DNA from: Streptomyces spongiicola
GTDB taxonomy: Bacteria; Actinomycetota; Actinomycetes; Streptomycetales; Streptomycetaceae
Assembly: GCF_003122365.1 (NCBI RefSeq)
Contig: NZ_CP029254.1
Coordinates: forward strand, 2,614,501-2,678,500
Length of the DNA: 64,000 nucleotides
Reading direction: 5' to 3'
Shown here: one piece after another, positions 1-8,113 of the stretch
Layout of the letters: each line of letters opens with the position of its first letter
Numbering within the stretch: the first letter of the stretch is position 1
Position numbers and translations under genes: made by a program
Notes under the pieces: generated by a model
The model's input: only the letters and a program-made list of their open reading frames with translations
The model's database searches: none
Told to the model about the DNA's origin: nothing

Positions 1-2
1 AG

Positions 3-659
3 TGGTCGGCGATCCTGGTGGCGCTGCCCGTCGTCATCGCCCTCGTCGCGGAGAACGCCGGCCATGTGAAGGCCGTGGGCGAGATGATCGGGGAACCGGT
101 CGACGACAGGCTGGGCACCGCCATCGCCGCCGACGGCGCCGCGTCGATGCTCTCCAGCGCGGTGGGCGGGCCGCCGAACACCACGTACTCGGAGAACATC
201 GGCGTCATGGCCGCCACCCGGGTGTACTCGACGGCCGCCTACTGGGCGGCCGCGCTCTTCGCCCTGCTCTTCGGCCTCTGCCCGAAGTTCGGCGCGGTCG
301 TCGCCGCCATCCCGGGGGGCGTGCTCGGCGGCATCACGGTCATCCTGTACGGGATGATCGGTCTGCTCGGCGCGCAGATCTGGATCAACGCGAAGGTGGA
401 CCTGCGCAATCCGCTGAACCTCGTCCCGGCGGCCGCGGGCATCATCATCGGCGTCGGCGGCGTCAGCCTGGAGTTCACCGACGACTTCGAACTCGGCGGT
501 ATCGCCCTCGGCACCATCGTCGTCATCACCGGCTACCACGTGCTGCGCGCCTTCGCCCCCGCCCATATGAAGCAGCGGCAGCCGCTGCTGGACGCGGGCA
601 CTTCCGCGTACGACGAGGACGGAGCCGGCGGTCAGCCGGTCGCCAACTCGAAGGCGTAG
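3..659 (+). CDS. Uracil/xanthine permease, NCS2 family (5' end outside window)
   Basis: This is the last 218 codons of a nucleobase:cation symporter of the NCS2 (UraA/xanthine-uracil) family; the frame is open from base 3, so the start lies before the window. NCS2 proteins carry uracil or xanthine across the cytoplasmic membrane with protons. The visible part has the NCS2-like NTTYSENIGVMAATRV stretch, several hydrophobic segments (for example GGVLGGITVILYGMIGLLG) and a hydrophilic C-terminal tail. Substrate cannot be fixed from the C-terminal part; uracil fits the pyrimidine genes further on, but that is inference. Its last 28 bases overlap the 3' end of the convergent glucanase gene. Confidence 0.85.
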   Translation, partial: WSAILVALPVVIALVAENAGHVKAVGEMIGEPVDDRLGTAIAADGAASMLSSAVGGPPNTTYSENIGVMAATRVYSTAAYWAAALFALLFGLCPKFGAVVAAIPGGVLGGITVILYGMIGLLGAQIWINAKVDLRNPLNLVPAAAGIIIGVGGVSLEFTDDFELGGIALGTIVVITGYHVLRAFAPAHMKQRQPLLDAGTSAYDEDGAGGQPVANSKA

Positions 660-1834
660 TCCGGTGTGAAGGTGCCGGCGGCGCCCCTGCACCCGTCCGA
701 CTCCCCCGGCAGCTTGACCCACAGATAGGCGTCGATCCGGGACTCCCCCGTCTCGGTGGTCGGGGTCCGGCCGAGTGCGCGACCGGAGGGATCGCACCAG
801 GCGCCCTGCTCCGGCGCGCCGTTGCCGTTGCGGCTGGTGTCGATGACGGCGCCCAGCCCCGGGGGCCCGCCGAGGGCCTCCAGCACCCGGCGTGCGTACC
901 GGGTCTCGTCGCCGGTGCGGTGGAAGTTGGAGACGTTGGTGAAGATGCCGTCGCCGCTCGCGGCGGCGCCCGCGGCGCGCAGTTCGGCCGCCTGCCTCGC
1001 CGCCGGGTGCCATCCCGAGTGGCCGGCGTCGAAGTACACCCTCGCCTGCGGGTTGGCCGCCTTCATGGCGCGCGCCGCCCGGGCCAGCGAGGCGTAGCGG
1101 GCCGCCCGGAGGCCGTCGGACAGACAGCCCGAGAGCGCGATCGAGTCGGGTTCGAGGACCACGATGACCGGTTCGCGGCCGAGGCCTGCGGCGAACTCCG
1201 CCGTCCAGGCGTCGTACGCGGCCAGATCCGGCGCGCCGCCCTGGGAGGCTCCACCGCAGTCCCGGTCGGGGATCGCGTACGGCACCAGCACCGGCACCCG
1301 GCCCGCCGCGGCCGCGCCTGCGGTCACCGCCCGTACCTCGCCCCTGATCCGGCCGGGGTCGTGCTCCGGGAACCAGACCGCGGCGGGGTGCGCGGCGATC
1401 CGTGACTCGATCAGCGGCCTTCGGGGATCGTCAAGGTGCTCGCGCACCCAGTCCAGGACCTGGGAGCGCGGATGCCGGTGGAGCAGGCCGGGGGCGTCCG
1501 GCGGCCCGGTGCGCGGTGCCGGGCGGCTCGCCGGCGAAGCGGGCGCGGGAGCCGCCGACCGCTCGGGCGGAGGTGGCGGCAACGGTGATCCCGACGGTTG
1601 CGCGGGCGCGGACGGCGGGCGGCTCGGGCGCGCGGGCAGCGGGACGGTCACGGGCGAACTCCTCACCTCGGGACGTGCCGTGTCGTCCTGGCCGCCGCGT
1701 CCGGCGGCCGACATCAGTCCGGCTACGGCTCCCAGTGCCACCACCGCCGAGGCCGCCGTGGTCATGACGCCGCGGCCGGCCGCGAGACGCCGCCCGTTCC
1801 GTTCCGCCCGGCGCCGATCGCGTGCGACTGGCAT
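632..1834 (-). CDS. Glycoside hydrolase family 6 (endoglucanase/cellobiohydrolase type), exported
   Basis: Predicted beta-1,4-glucanase of 400 residues. An N-terminal Arg-rich stretch is followed by a hydrophobic export or anchor segment (about residues 24-44), a Pro/Ala/Ser linker (about 52-112) and a GH6 catalytic domain (about 118-400). GH6 motifs seen: IPDRDCG (188-194), VVLEPDSIA (225-233, Asp230 the likely acid), DTSRNGNG (332-339), CDPSGRALG (347-355) and WVKLPGESDG (372-381). The ATG at 1834 is chosen because a purine-rich GGGGAGGGGAG lies just upstream; a longer frame to 1894 is unlikely. No carbohydrate-binding module is visible. GH6 enzymes are inverting cellulases; the actual substrate is not shown by the sequence. 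Confidence 0.9.
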   Translation of the reverse strand: MPVARDRRRAERNGRRLAAGRGVMTTAASAVVALGAVAGLMSAAGRGGQDDTARPEVRSSPVTVPLPARPSRPPSAPAQPSGSPLPPPPPERSAAPAPASPASRPAPRTGPPDAPGLLHRHPRSQVLDWVREHLDDPRRPLIESRIAAHPAAVWFPEHDPGRIRGEVRAVTAGAAAAGRVPVLVPYAIPDRDCGGASQGGAPDLAAYDAWTAEFAAGLGREPVIVVLEPDSIALSGCLSDGLRAARYASLARAARAMKAANPQARVYFDAGHSGWHPAARQAAELRAAGAAASGDGIFTNVSNFHRTGDETRYARRVLEALGGPPGLGAVIDTSRNGNGAPEQGAWCDPSGRALGRTPTTETGESRIDAYLWVKLPGESDGCRGAAGTFTPDYAFELATG

Positions 1835-1943
1835 GCGCTGTGCTCCCCTCCCCCTGGCCGCCGCGGCCGTGGCGTTCCCCCGTTCCGGGGACACCTGCCG
1901 CCGTGCGGCGCGTGTCCGAGCCTATGCCTGGGACGCTGCCCCC

Positions 1944-2648
1944 ATGGCGAAGATCGCACAGTACCCGGCGGACGGCGGGGCGCACGGCGCGCCGCCCGGC
2001 ACGGTCCCGGCCCGGATGCGGGCGTTCCGCTCCGGCTGGCCGGTGGACGACGGGATCGCGGTGTTCAACGACGCGTATCTGGCCGTCACGGAGGAACTGG
2101 GCCGGCGCATCGACCGGGGCGAGTTCCCCGACCGCGGATCGGCCGCCACCCTGCGGGTTCTCCTCGCCGAGCGCTATCTGGCGGCAGTTGACACGGTGAC
2201 CGCGGGCGGGCGCGCGCCGGCCTGCTGGCGTCCGCTGTTCCAGCTGCGCCGTCATCGAGGCGTACGCCCGCTGCAGTTCGCGCTCGCCGGGATCAATGCG
2301 CACATCGGGCACGACCTCGGGCTGGCGGTCGTGGACACCTGCCGTACGCTCGACTGCCGGCCGACGGACCTCGAAGGGGACTTCGACCGCGTGGGTGAGA
2401 TCCTCACGATGCTGGAGGAGCGCATCCGCGAGGATCTGATGCACGGTCCCGAACTGCTGGAGATCACCGATCCGCTCGCCCATCTGCTCGGCTCGTGGAG
2501 CCTGGAGCGGGCCCGCGACGGCGCCTGGTCGGCGGCGCGGCTGCTCTGGGGGCTGCGCGGACTCCCGGCGCTCGCGGCGGAGTTCACGGAACGGCTGGAC
2601 GCCGGGGCGGGCCTGGTCGGACGCTGCCTGCTCACTCCGCTGCGCTGA
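1944..2648 (+). CDS. DUF5995 family protein
   Basis: A 234-residue soluble protein of the actinobacterial DUF5995 family, whose function is unknown. The sequence is alpha-helical in character, with recognisable family stretches such as AVFNDAYLAVTEEL near residue 38 and FALAGINAHIGHDLGLAVV near residue 112 (the latter rich in His/Asn, possibly a metal or ligand site, inference). No signal peptide or membrane segment is seen. The ATG at 1944 begins MAKIAQYPADGG; it is divergent from the glucanase gene, 109 bases away. Its stop codon lies inside the first copy of an exact 56-bp tandem duplication. Confidence 0.8.
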   Translation: MAKIAQYPADGGAHGAPPGTVPARMRAFRSGWPVDDGIAVFNDAYLAVTEELGRRIDRGEFPDRGSAATLRVLLAERYLAAVDTVTAGGRAPACWRPLFQLRRHRGVRPLQFALAGINAHIGHDLGLAVVDTCRTLDCRPTDLEGDFDRVGEILTMLEERIREDLMHGPELLEITDPLAHLLGSWSLERARDGAWSAARLLWGLRGLPALAAEFTERLDAGAGLVGRCLLTPLR

Positions 2649-2756
2649 CCGAAGACCCCGCGGCGGGCCCGGTCACCCACTGCCCGCTCACACCACCGCG
2701 CTGACCGAAGACCCCGCGGCGGGCCCGGTCACCCACTGCCCGCTCACACCACCGCG
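2645..2756. repeat. Exact 56-bp tandem duplication at the DUF5995 stop codon
   Basis: Bases 2645-2700 and 2701-2756 are identical. The first copy contains the TGA of the DUF5995 gene, so the second is a noncoding copy of the gene's last codon, stop and 3' flank. The perfect identity implies a recent slippage or unequal exchange event. Confidence 0.95.
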
Positions 2757-2814
2757 CCTCACTCCGCCGCGCTGGGGAGACGCGACCGGAATCCGGCCGC
2801 GGCGTGCGGACGGG

Positions 2815-2850
2815 GCCGCCGCCGGCCGGGGGTTCCCGGCCGGCGGCGGC
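2815..2850. terminator. Perfect 16-bp inverted repeat between convergent genes
   Basis: Arms 2815-2830 and 2835-2850 pair perfectly around a GGTT loop. It lies between the DUF5995 gene and the convergent flavin oxidase gene, as expected for a bidirectional Streptomyces terminator (stem-loop without a U tract). Confidence 0.8.
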
Positions 2851-3029
2851 TGAGGTGACCTCCCGGGGCCGGCCGGATCGCGGTCGGCGGCGGGGGTTCG
2901 TTCACGGAGGACCCGCGGGTGCGGGTCCCGGACCGGGGCGAGCCGGAGCCGTCGCGGAAGCCGGGGCGCATTCCTCGCCCCGGCCGTCGGGGAGTCGGGC
3001 TTCCCCGCGGGCGGTCCCGCCGGTTGCCC

Positions 3030-4724
3030 TCAGTCCTCGGGAAGCTCCACCGGGGCGATCTCCTCGAAGACGTCGCCCGGTCCCGGGTTGGTGGCGTCGG
3101 TGGCGCCGCCGAGGTGGTGCATCACGCCCCACACGGCGTTGAGCGCCGTCTGCACCGCGCCCTCGGCCCAGCCGGCCGTCCACGAGATGTCGTCGCCGGC
3201 GAGGAAGATGCCGCGCTTGTCGTCGGGCAGCCGGTCCTGCACGAAGTGGGTGAACAACCGCCGCTGGTAGCGGTAGTGGCCCGGCAGGTTGGCCTTGAAC
3301 GCGCCCATGAAGTAGGGCTCGTCCTCCCAGGACACGGTCACCGGGTTGCCGATGATGTGCTTGCGGATGTCGACCTTCGGATAGATCTCGCCGAGCGACT
3401 TCAGCATGACCTCCATGCGCTCGCTCGCCGACAGCGGGAGCCACTTCAGGCTGTCGTCGCACCAGGTGTAGGAGAGGCAGATGACGGCGGGCCTGTCCGG
3501 GCCGTCGTCCAGCAGGTAGGTGCCGCGCGTCATCCGGTCGGTGAGCGTCATCGACATGACGTCGCGGCCGGTCTGCTCGTCCTTGTCCAGCCAGAACGGC
3601 CGGTCCACCGGCACGAACAGCTTGGACGACTCCATGTAGTGGGTCCGCTCCATCGCCGTCCAGTGGTCGATGGGGAACAGCGAGTCGTCGCAGGCGATCT
3701 TGGAGAGCAGCATCCAGGACTGTGCGGTGAAGATCGCCGCCTGGTAGGTGCGGATGTCGCCGGAGGAGTCCGTGACGGTGATGCGGTTGCCCGCGGTGCG
3801 GTGCAGCCGGGTCACGGCGGGCCGGGGCTCCCCGCCCGCGTGCAGCGTGGCGAGCGAGGTGCCGTACGTCCAGTGCGTGATCTTCTCCGGCGTGCGCTCC
3901 CAGAGGCGCAGCGGCAGCTGCTGGGAGCCGCCGACGATGCCGCGGTGGTGGTCGTCGGCCTCGGTGTAGACGACGCGGAGGATCTCCAGGATGGAGTTGG
4001 GGAAGTCGGTGTCCCAGCCGCCGGTACCGAAGCCGACCTGGCCGAAGATCTCGCGGTGCCGGAAGGACCTGAAGGCCTCGGACTCGCAGAGGAAGCCGTA
4101 GAAGGTCTGGTTGTCGAGCTTCTCGACGAGCTTCGCCCAGATCTCGCGGATCCGCGGCACGTCGCGCTCGCGCATGGCGCGGTTCATGTCGGAGAAGTCC
4201 GCGCCCTCCTCCAGGCAGTCGTTCCAGGCCTTCGCGACGTCGCGGTACACCTGCGGGAGGTCGTCGATGGTCTGCGCGTAGTGCGACTCGCCCTTGAGGT
4301 CGACGACGGTCGAGGGGGTGGCCTCGGCCAGCGGGTTGGGGAAGGGCCGCGTCTCCAGCCCCACCAGGTCGATGTAGTGCGCCAGCGCCGTCGAGGAGGG
4401 CGGGAAGCGCATGGCGCCCATCTCCGCGGTGAGCGAAGGGTCGCAGCCCTCGAAGCCCACCGTGCGCAGCCGGCCGCCGATCCGGTCCGCCTCGTAGACG
4501 ACCGGCTTGAGCCCCATCTTCATCAGCTCGTAGGCGGCGACGATGCCGGAGAGGCCGCCGCCGATGACCGCGACCTCGGTGCCGTGCTCGGTCGCGGGTA
4601 TCTGGCCCAGGCCCGCCGGGTGTGCGAGGAAGTCGTCGTAGGCGTAGGGGAAGTCAGGCCCGAACATGGTGATGGGCGGCTGCGCGCCGGTGTGCGGGAC
4701 GGAGGTGGGCACCGTGGACGTCAT
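3030..4724 (-). CDS. davB: Flavin-dependent amino-acid 2-monooxygenase, DavB (lysine 2-monooxygenase)-like
   Basis: A 564-residue FAD enzyme of the flavin amine oxidase superfamily. The dinucleotide-binding motif VAVIGGGLSG is at about residues 51-60, and the C-terminal FAD-contact segment GIFLAGDDISWTAGW is near 505-520. Stretches such as FGPDFPYAYDDFLAHPAGLG and FGQVGFGTGGWDTDFPNS match the DavB lysine 2-monooxygenase family as I know it (Pseudomonas DavB is about 560 residues). That enzyme turns L-lysine, O2 into 5-aminovaleramide and CO2. No signal peptide is seen, so it should be cytoplasmic. AGGAG sits 8 bases before the ATG. The amidase gene ends 39 bases upstream, giving a two-gene unit that mirrors davAB. 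Tryptophan or another amino acid as substrate remains possible. Confidence 0.8.
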   Translation of the reverse strand: MTSTVPTSVPHTGAQPPITMFGPDFPYAYDDFLAHPAGLGQIPATEHGTEVAVIGGGLSGIVAAYELMKMGLKPVVYEADRIGGRLRTVGFEGCDPSLTAEMGAMRFPPSSTALAHYIDLVGLETRPFPNPLAEATPSTVVDLKGESHYAQTIDDLPQVYRDVAKAWNDCLEEGADFSDMNRAMRERDVPRIREIWAKLVEKLDNQTFYGFLCESEAFRSFRHREIFGQVGFGTGGWDTDFPNSILEILRVVYTEADDHHRGIVGGSQQLPLRLWERTPEKITHWTYGTSLATLHAGGEPRPAVTRLHRTAGNRITVTDSSGDIRTYQAAIFTAQSWMLLSKIACDDSLFPIDHWTAMERTHYMESSKLFVPVDRPFWLDKDEQTGRDVMSMTLTDRMTRGTYLLDDGPDRPAVICLSYTWCDDSLKWLPLSASERMEVMLKSLGEIYPKVDIRKHIIGNPVTVSWEDEPYFMGAFKANLPGHYRYQRRLFTHFVQDRLPDDKRGIFLAGDDISWTAGWAEGAVQTALNAVWGVMHHLGGATDATNPGPGDVFEEIAPVELPED

Positions 4725-4763
4725 GGGTGTTGCTCCTGGTGTGGCGGGGCGGGGCGGGAGGTC

Positions 4764-5576
4764 TCAGCGGGCGAGCGGCCCGTACAGGCCGGGGCGGCGG
4801 TCGCGCAGATAGGGGTTGCCGGCGCGGGAGGCCGCCAGCAGATCCGGGTCGGCGTCGCCGGCCACCAGGTCCTCTCCCAGGCCGGCGCGGGCCCGGACGA
4901 TGCCGTCGGGGCCGGCGAGGCAGCTCAGCCCGGCGAAGTCGAACTCCCCCTCGGGGCCGGTGCGGTTGGCGTACGCCACGTACATCTGGCTCTCGAAGGC
5001 GCGCACCGGGAGGAGCTTCTCGGCGACGAACCGGAACGGGTTCATCAGCGCGGTCGGCACCACCAGCAGGTCCGTGCCCGCCAGGGCGTGGGCGCGCACG
5101 TTCTCCGGGAACTCCACGTCGTAGCAGATCAGCAGCCCGACCCGGAGGCCGCCGAGCTCGGCCTGGACGACCGGCTCGTCGCCGGGGGTGAACCACTCCT
5201 GCTCGAAGCGGCCGAAGAGGTGGGTCTTGCGGTAGTTCGCGAGGCGCTCGCCCCCGGGACCGACCAGCTGCGCCGCGTTGTACACGGCTCCCGGGTCGCC
5301 GCCGGCGCCGCGCTCCGGGTAGCCGTAGACGACGGCGATCCCGTGGCGGGCGGCGATCGCGGCGACGGCCCGGGCAGCGGCGCCGTCGGCGGTCTCGGCG
5401 AGGCGGTGCACGTCGGCGCCGATGGCGTACCCGGTGAGGAACATCTCCGGCGCGACGAGGAGGCCGGCTCCCCCGGCGGCGGCCCGGGACGCGTGGGCGT
5501 CGAGGATCTCGAGGTTCTTCGCGATGTCGCCGGGGGTCCCGGAGCTCTGGAGCAGGGCTGTGCGCAGCGGAGGCAT
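4764..5576 (-). CDS. davA: Carbon-nitrogen hydrolase, DavA (5-aminovaleramidase)-like
   Basis: A 270-residue nitrilase-superfamily amidase with a complete Glu-Lys-Cys triad: Glu44 in APEMFLTGY, Lys117 in NYRKTHLFG and Cys151 in LLICYDVEFPEN. These stretches closely resemble Pseudomonas DavA, which hydrolyses 5-aminovaleramide to 5-aminovalerate and ammonia. The gene lies just upstream of the DavB-like oxidase, so together they would convert an amino acid to its shortened amide and then acid. The ATG at 5576 is chosen because homology begins at MPPLRTALLQ; the frame runs on upstream through repeats that are not coding-like. Other amidase substrates are possible, but the pairing favours the DavA role. 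Confidence 0.8.
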   Translation of the reverse strand: MPPLRTALLQSSGTPGDIAKNLEILDAHASRAAAGGAGLLVAPEMFLTGYAIGADVHRLAETADGAAARAVAAIAARHGIAVVYGYPERGAGGDPGAVYNAAQLVGPGGERLANYRKTHLFGRFEQEWFTPGDEPVVQAELGGLRVGLLICYDVEFPENVRAHALAGTDLLVVPTALMNPFRFVAEKLLPVRAFESQMYVAYANRTGPEGEFDFAGLSCLAGPDGIVRARAGLGEDLVAGDADPDLLAASRAGNPYLRDRRPGLYGPLAR

Positions 5577-5661
5577 GGGCCTACCTCGGAAGGAGTGGGT
5601 GAGGTGTCGGGGAGACGTCAGAAACCGTACGTTCCGGCCAACCGCAGGGACAAGGCGGGAC

Positions 5662-5722
5662 CGTTGCGTTCGGAGACTCGATCCGTTGCGTGAATCCGGG
5701 GTGCACCGGTGATTCGTTGCAC
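5662..5722. promoter_or_regulatory. Triple TTGC motif upstream of davAB-like genes (candidate Lrp operator)
   Basis: Three CGTTGC elements (TTGCG at 5664, TTGCG at 5686, TTGCA at 5717; spacings 22 and 31) lie 88-145 bases upstream of the amidase start. The same order (TTGCG, TTGCG, TTGCA), with spacings 21 and 30, occurs upstream of the amino acid permease at 8041-8096. The third element is also part of a GTGCA...TGCAC palindrome (5701-5722). The neighbouring Lrp/AsnC gene is the obvious candidate binder; this is inference. Confidence 0.5.
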
Positions 5723-5756
5723 GGGGCGCCCGGCAACCCCTGCGCGTCCCGGCGGC

Positions 5757-5846
5757 GTCCGGCACCGGCGGGGCGTCCGGCACCCGGCGCCAGTCCGGCA
5801 CCGGCGGGGCGTCCGGCACCCGGGGCGGGTCCGGCACCGGCGGGGC
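5757..5846. repeat. Five 18-bp tandem repeats
   Basis: Units begin at 5757, 5775, 5793, 5811 and 5829, each starting GTCCGGCACC and alternating between two endings (CGGCGGGGC and CGGCGCCA or CGGGGCGG types). They fill most of the gap between the Lrp gene's 3' end and the davAB-like promoter region and do not look like part of a gene. Confidence 0.9.
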
Positions 5847-5902
5847 GTACCTCCCGGCGGGCCGGGACGGTCCCCGCCGGGCCGGGGCGACCCCGGCGGG
5901 GA

Positions 5903-6358
5903 TCAGGCGGGTGCCCCCGAGGAGAACCGCCTGAGCAGGGGCGACAGCACCAGCACCGACTTGGTCCGCTCCACGAAGGGCTCGCCGGCGATCCGCTCCA
6001 GGACACGCTCGAAGTGGCGCATGTCCGAGGCGAAGACCTGGACGATCGCGTCCGCCTCACCGGTGACGGTGGAGGCGGACGCGACTTCCGGGTACCGCGC
6101 GAGGCCGCGCTTGATCGTCTCGGGTGAGGTGTTGCTGCGTGCGTGGATCTCGATGAAGCCCTCGGTCTCCCAACCCATCGCGCCCGGGTCGACGCGGACC
6201 GTGAAGCCGGTGATGACCCCCTCCGCCCGGAGCCTGTCCACACGCCGTTTGACGGCGGGCGCGGACAGGCCGACGAGCGAACCGATGTCGGCGTAGGAAC
6301 GGCGGGCGTCCTCGGCGAGGGCGTGGACGATGCGTTCGTCGAGATCGTTCAGTCGCAC
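5903..6358 (-). CDS. Lrp/AsnC family transcriptional regulator
   Basis: A 151-residue regulator with an N-terminal winged helix-turn-helix (LNDLDERIVHALAEDARRS to about residue 60) and a C-terminal RAM/AsnC ligand domain (about 68-140). Lrp proteins are octameric or dimeric DNA binders that sense amino acids. The GTG at 6358 is chosen because the family begins at LNDLDERIV; a longer frame upstream reads into the permease 3' end. The gene starts 10 bases after the permease stop, so both are likely cotranscribed. It sits between the permease and the DavAB-like enzymes, making it the probable regulator of both. Confidence 0.9.
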   Translation of the reverse strand: MRLNDLDERIVHALAEDARRSYADIGSLVGLSAPAVKRRVDRLRAEGVITGFTVRVDPGAMGWETEGFIEIHARSNTSPETIKRGLARYPEVASASTVTGEADAIVQVFASDMRHFERVLERIAGEPFVERTKSVLVLSPLLRRFSSGAPA

Positions 6359-6368
6359 GGGCGGTGGA

Positions 6369-7841
6369 TCACTTCTCTGCTGTTGCCATCCGGGAGCGGC
6401 GAATGCCGTAGAGGAAGTAGAACACGAGCCCGGCCGCCATCCAGCCGGCGAACCACACCCAGGTGACACCGGGGAGGCTGAGCATCATGTAGGCGCAGAA
6501 GAGGAAGCCCAGGATCGGGGTGACCGGGAAGAGCATCACCTTGAAGGTGCGGTCCATGTCCGGGCGCTTCCAGCGCAGGATGACCACGGCGACGTTGACC
6601 AGGGCGAAGGCGAAGAGGGTGCCGATACTCGTGGCGTTCGCCAGTTCGCCGAGCGGGATGAAGGCCGCCAGGACACCGCAGAACAGCGAGACGATCACGG
6701 TGTTGGCCCGCGGGGCGCCGGTCTTCTCGTTGACCCTGGCGAAGACCTTGGGGACCAGGCCGTCGCGGGACATCGCGAACAGGATGCGGGTCTGCCCGTA
6801 CAGCACGGCGAAGACGACGCTGGCGATCGCGACGACGGCGCCGGCGGCCAGCACCACGCCCCAGAAGCTCTGGCCCGTGACGTCCTTCATGATCTGGGCG
6901 AGCGCCGCCTCGGTGCCCTCGAAGTCCTGCCACGGCATGGCGCCGACGGCGACCAGGGCGACGAGGCAGTAGAGCACCGTGACGATCAGCAGCGACAGCA
7001 TGATCGCCCGCGGGAGGTCCCTCTTCGGGTTCTTCGCCTCCTCGCCGGCGGTGGAGGCGGCGTCGAAGCCGATGTACGAGAAGAAGAGCGTGGCCGCGGC
7101 GGCGCTGATGCCGGTGACGCCGAGCGGGGCGAGCGGGGCGTAGTTGCCGGCCCTGATGCCCATGAAGCCGATGCCGATGAACAGCAGCAGCGTCACGATC
7201 TTGACGGCGACCATGACCGTGTTGACCCGTGCGCTCTCCTTGGCGCCTCCCATCAGGAAGACCATGGCGAGCAGCACGACGACGAGCGCGGGAAGGTTGA
7301 TCAACCCGCCCTCGCCGACCGGAGCGGAGACGGCGTCCGGGATCGTCACTCCGATCGTGCCGTCGAGCAGTTCGTTGAGGTACTCGCCCCAGCCGACGGC
7401 GACGGCCGCGACGGAGACGCCGTACTCCAGCACCAGGCACCAGCCGCAGACCCAGGCGACCAGTTCGCCCATCGTGGCGTACGAGTAGGAGTACGACGAG
7501 CCGGACACCGGTACGGAGCCGGCGAGTTCGGCGTACGACAGGGCCGAGAACAGGGCGGTCAGCCCGGCGATGACGAAGGAGATCGCGACGGCCGGGCCGG
7601 CCAGCGGGGTGGCCTCCCCGAGCACGACGAAGATGCCGGTACCGAGGGTGGCACCGATGCTGATCATGGTCAGCTGCCACATGGTGAGCGAGCGGCGGAG
7701 CGTGCCGCCCTCGCCCCGGCCCCCCTCGGCGACGAGCTGCTCGACGGGCTTGCGCCGCATCAGACGGCTACCGAGGCCCTGGGCGGGCCCCCCGGGGTCC
7801 CTCTGGGGAGTGACGGGGGGCGCTGCGCCGTGATCCAACAC
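6369..7841 (-). CDS. APC superfamily amino acid permease (cationic amino acid transporter-like)
   Basis: A 490-residue membrane transporter of the amino acid-polyamine-organocation superfamily. After a soluble N-terminus the first membrane segment carries the family signature MISIGATLGTGIFVVLG (about residues 59-75); about 12 membrane spans follow. The long N-terminal tail and sequence style match the YfnA/CAT subfamily, which often moves basic amino acids. That would fit lysine uptake for the DavBA-like enzymes (inference). It is cotranscribed with the Lrp gene 10 bases downstream. An upstream gap of 272 bases carries the triple TTGC motif. Confidence 0.88.
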   Translation of the reverse strand: MLDHGAAPPVTPQRDPGGPAQGLGSRLMRRKPVEQLVAEGGRGEGGTLRRSLTMWQLTMISIGATLGTGIFVVLGEATPLAGPAVAISFVIAGLTALFSALSYAELAGSVPVSGSSYSYSYATMGELVAWVCGWCLVLEYGVSVAAVAVGWGEYLNELLDGTIGVTIPDAVSAPVGEGGLINLPALVVVLLAMVFLMGGAKESARVNTVMVAVKIVTLLLFIGIGFMGIRAGNYAPLAPLGVTGISAAAATLFFSYIGFDAASTAGEEAKNPKRDLPRAIMLSLLIVTVLYCLVALVAVGAMPWQDFEGTEAALAQIMKDVTGQSFWGVVLAAGAVVAIASVVFAVLYGQTRILFAMSRDGLVPKVFARVNEKTGAPRANTVIVSLFCGVLAAFIPLGELANATSIGTLFAFALVNVAVVILRWKRPDMDRTFKVMLFPVTPILGFLFCAYMMLSLPGVTWVWFAGWMAAGLVFYFLYGIRRSRMATAEK

Positions 7842-8038
7842 TGGGGAGGCTCCTTATCGCTGCCTGTCGCTGCAATCGCTGCAATCGCTGCTGGCGGTGA
7901 GGCGGCGACCACGGCGGCCCGGCGCGGGCGCGGCTGAGGGCAGCCCGGAGCGCGGGGAATCGCCGAGCAGACGATCCCCGCCACTCCACGTACAGGCAGG
8001 ACCCTACGAGGTCGACGTTCCCGACCGTAATGCATGAG

Positions 8039-8097
8039 CTTTGCGCACCCGCGGGTGATCGTTGCGCGCTGGGGGCGACCGCGGAGGAACGTTGCAC
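8039..8097. promoter_or_regulatory. Triple TTGC motif upstream of the amino acid permease (second candidate Lrp site)
   Basis: TTGCG at 8041, TTGCG at 8062 and TTGCA at 8092 repeat the pattern and nearly the spacing (21 and 30 versus 22 and 31) seen upstream of the amidase gene. A fourth element, GCGCAAA (TTTGCGC on the other strand), follows at 8102. The rest of the 272-base gap (7842-8113) holds a short TCGCTGCAA tandem repeat near 7867-7891 and no gene. Confidence 0.5.
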
Positions 8098-8113
8098 CGG
8101 CGCGCAAAGGCGT

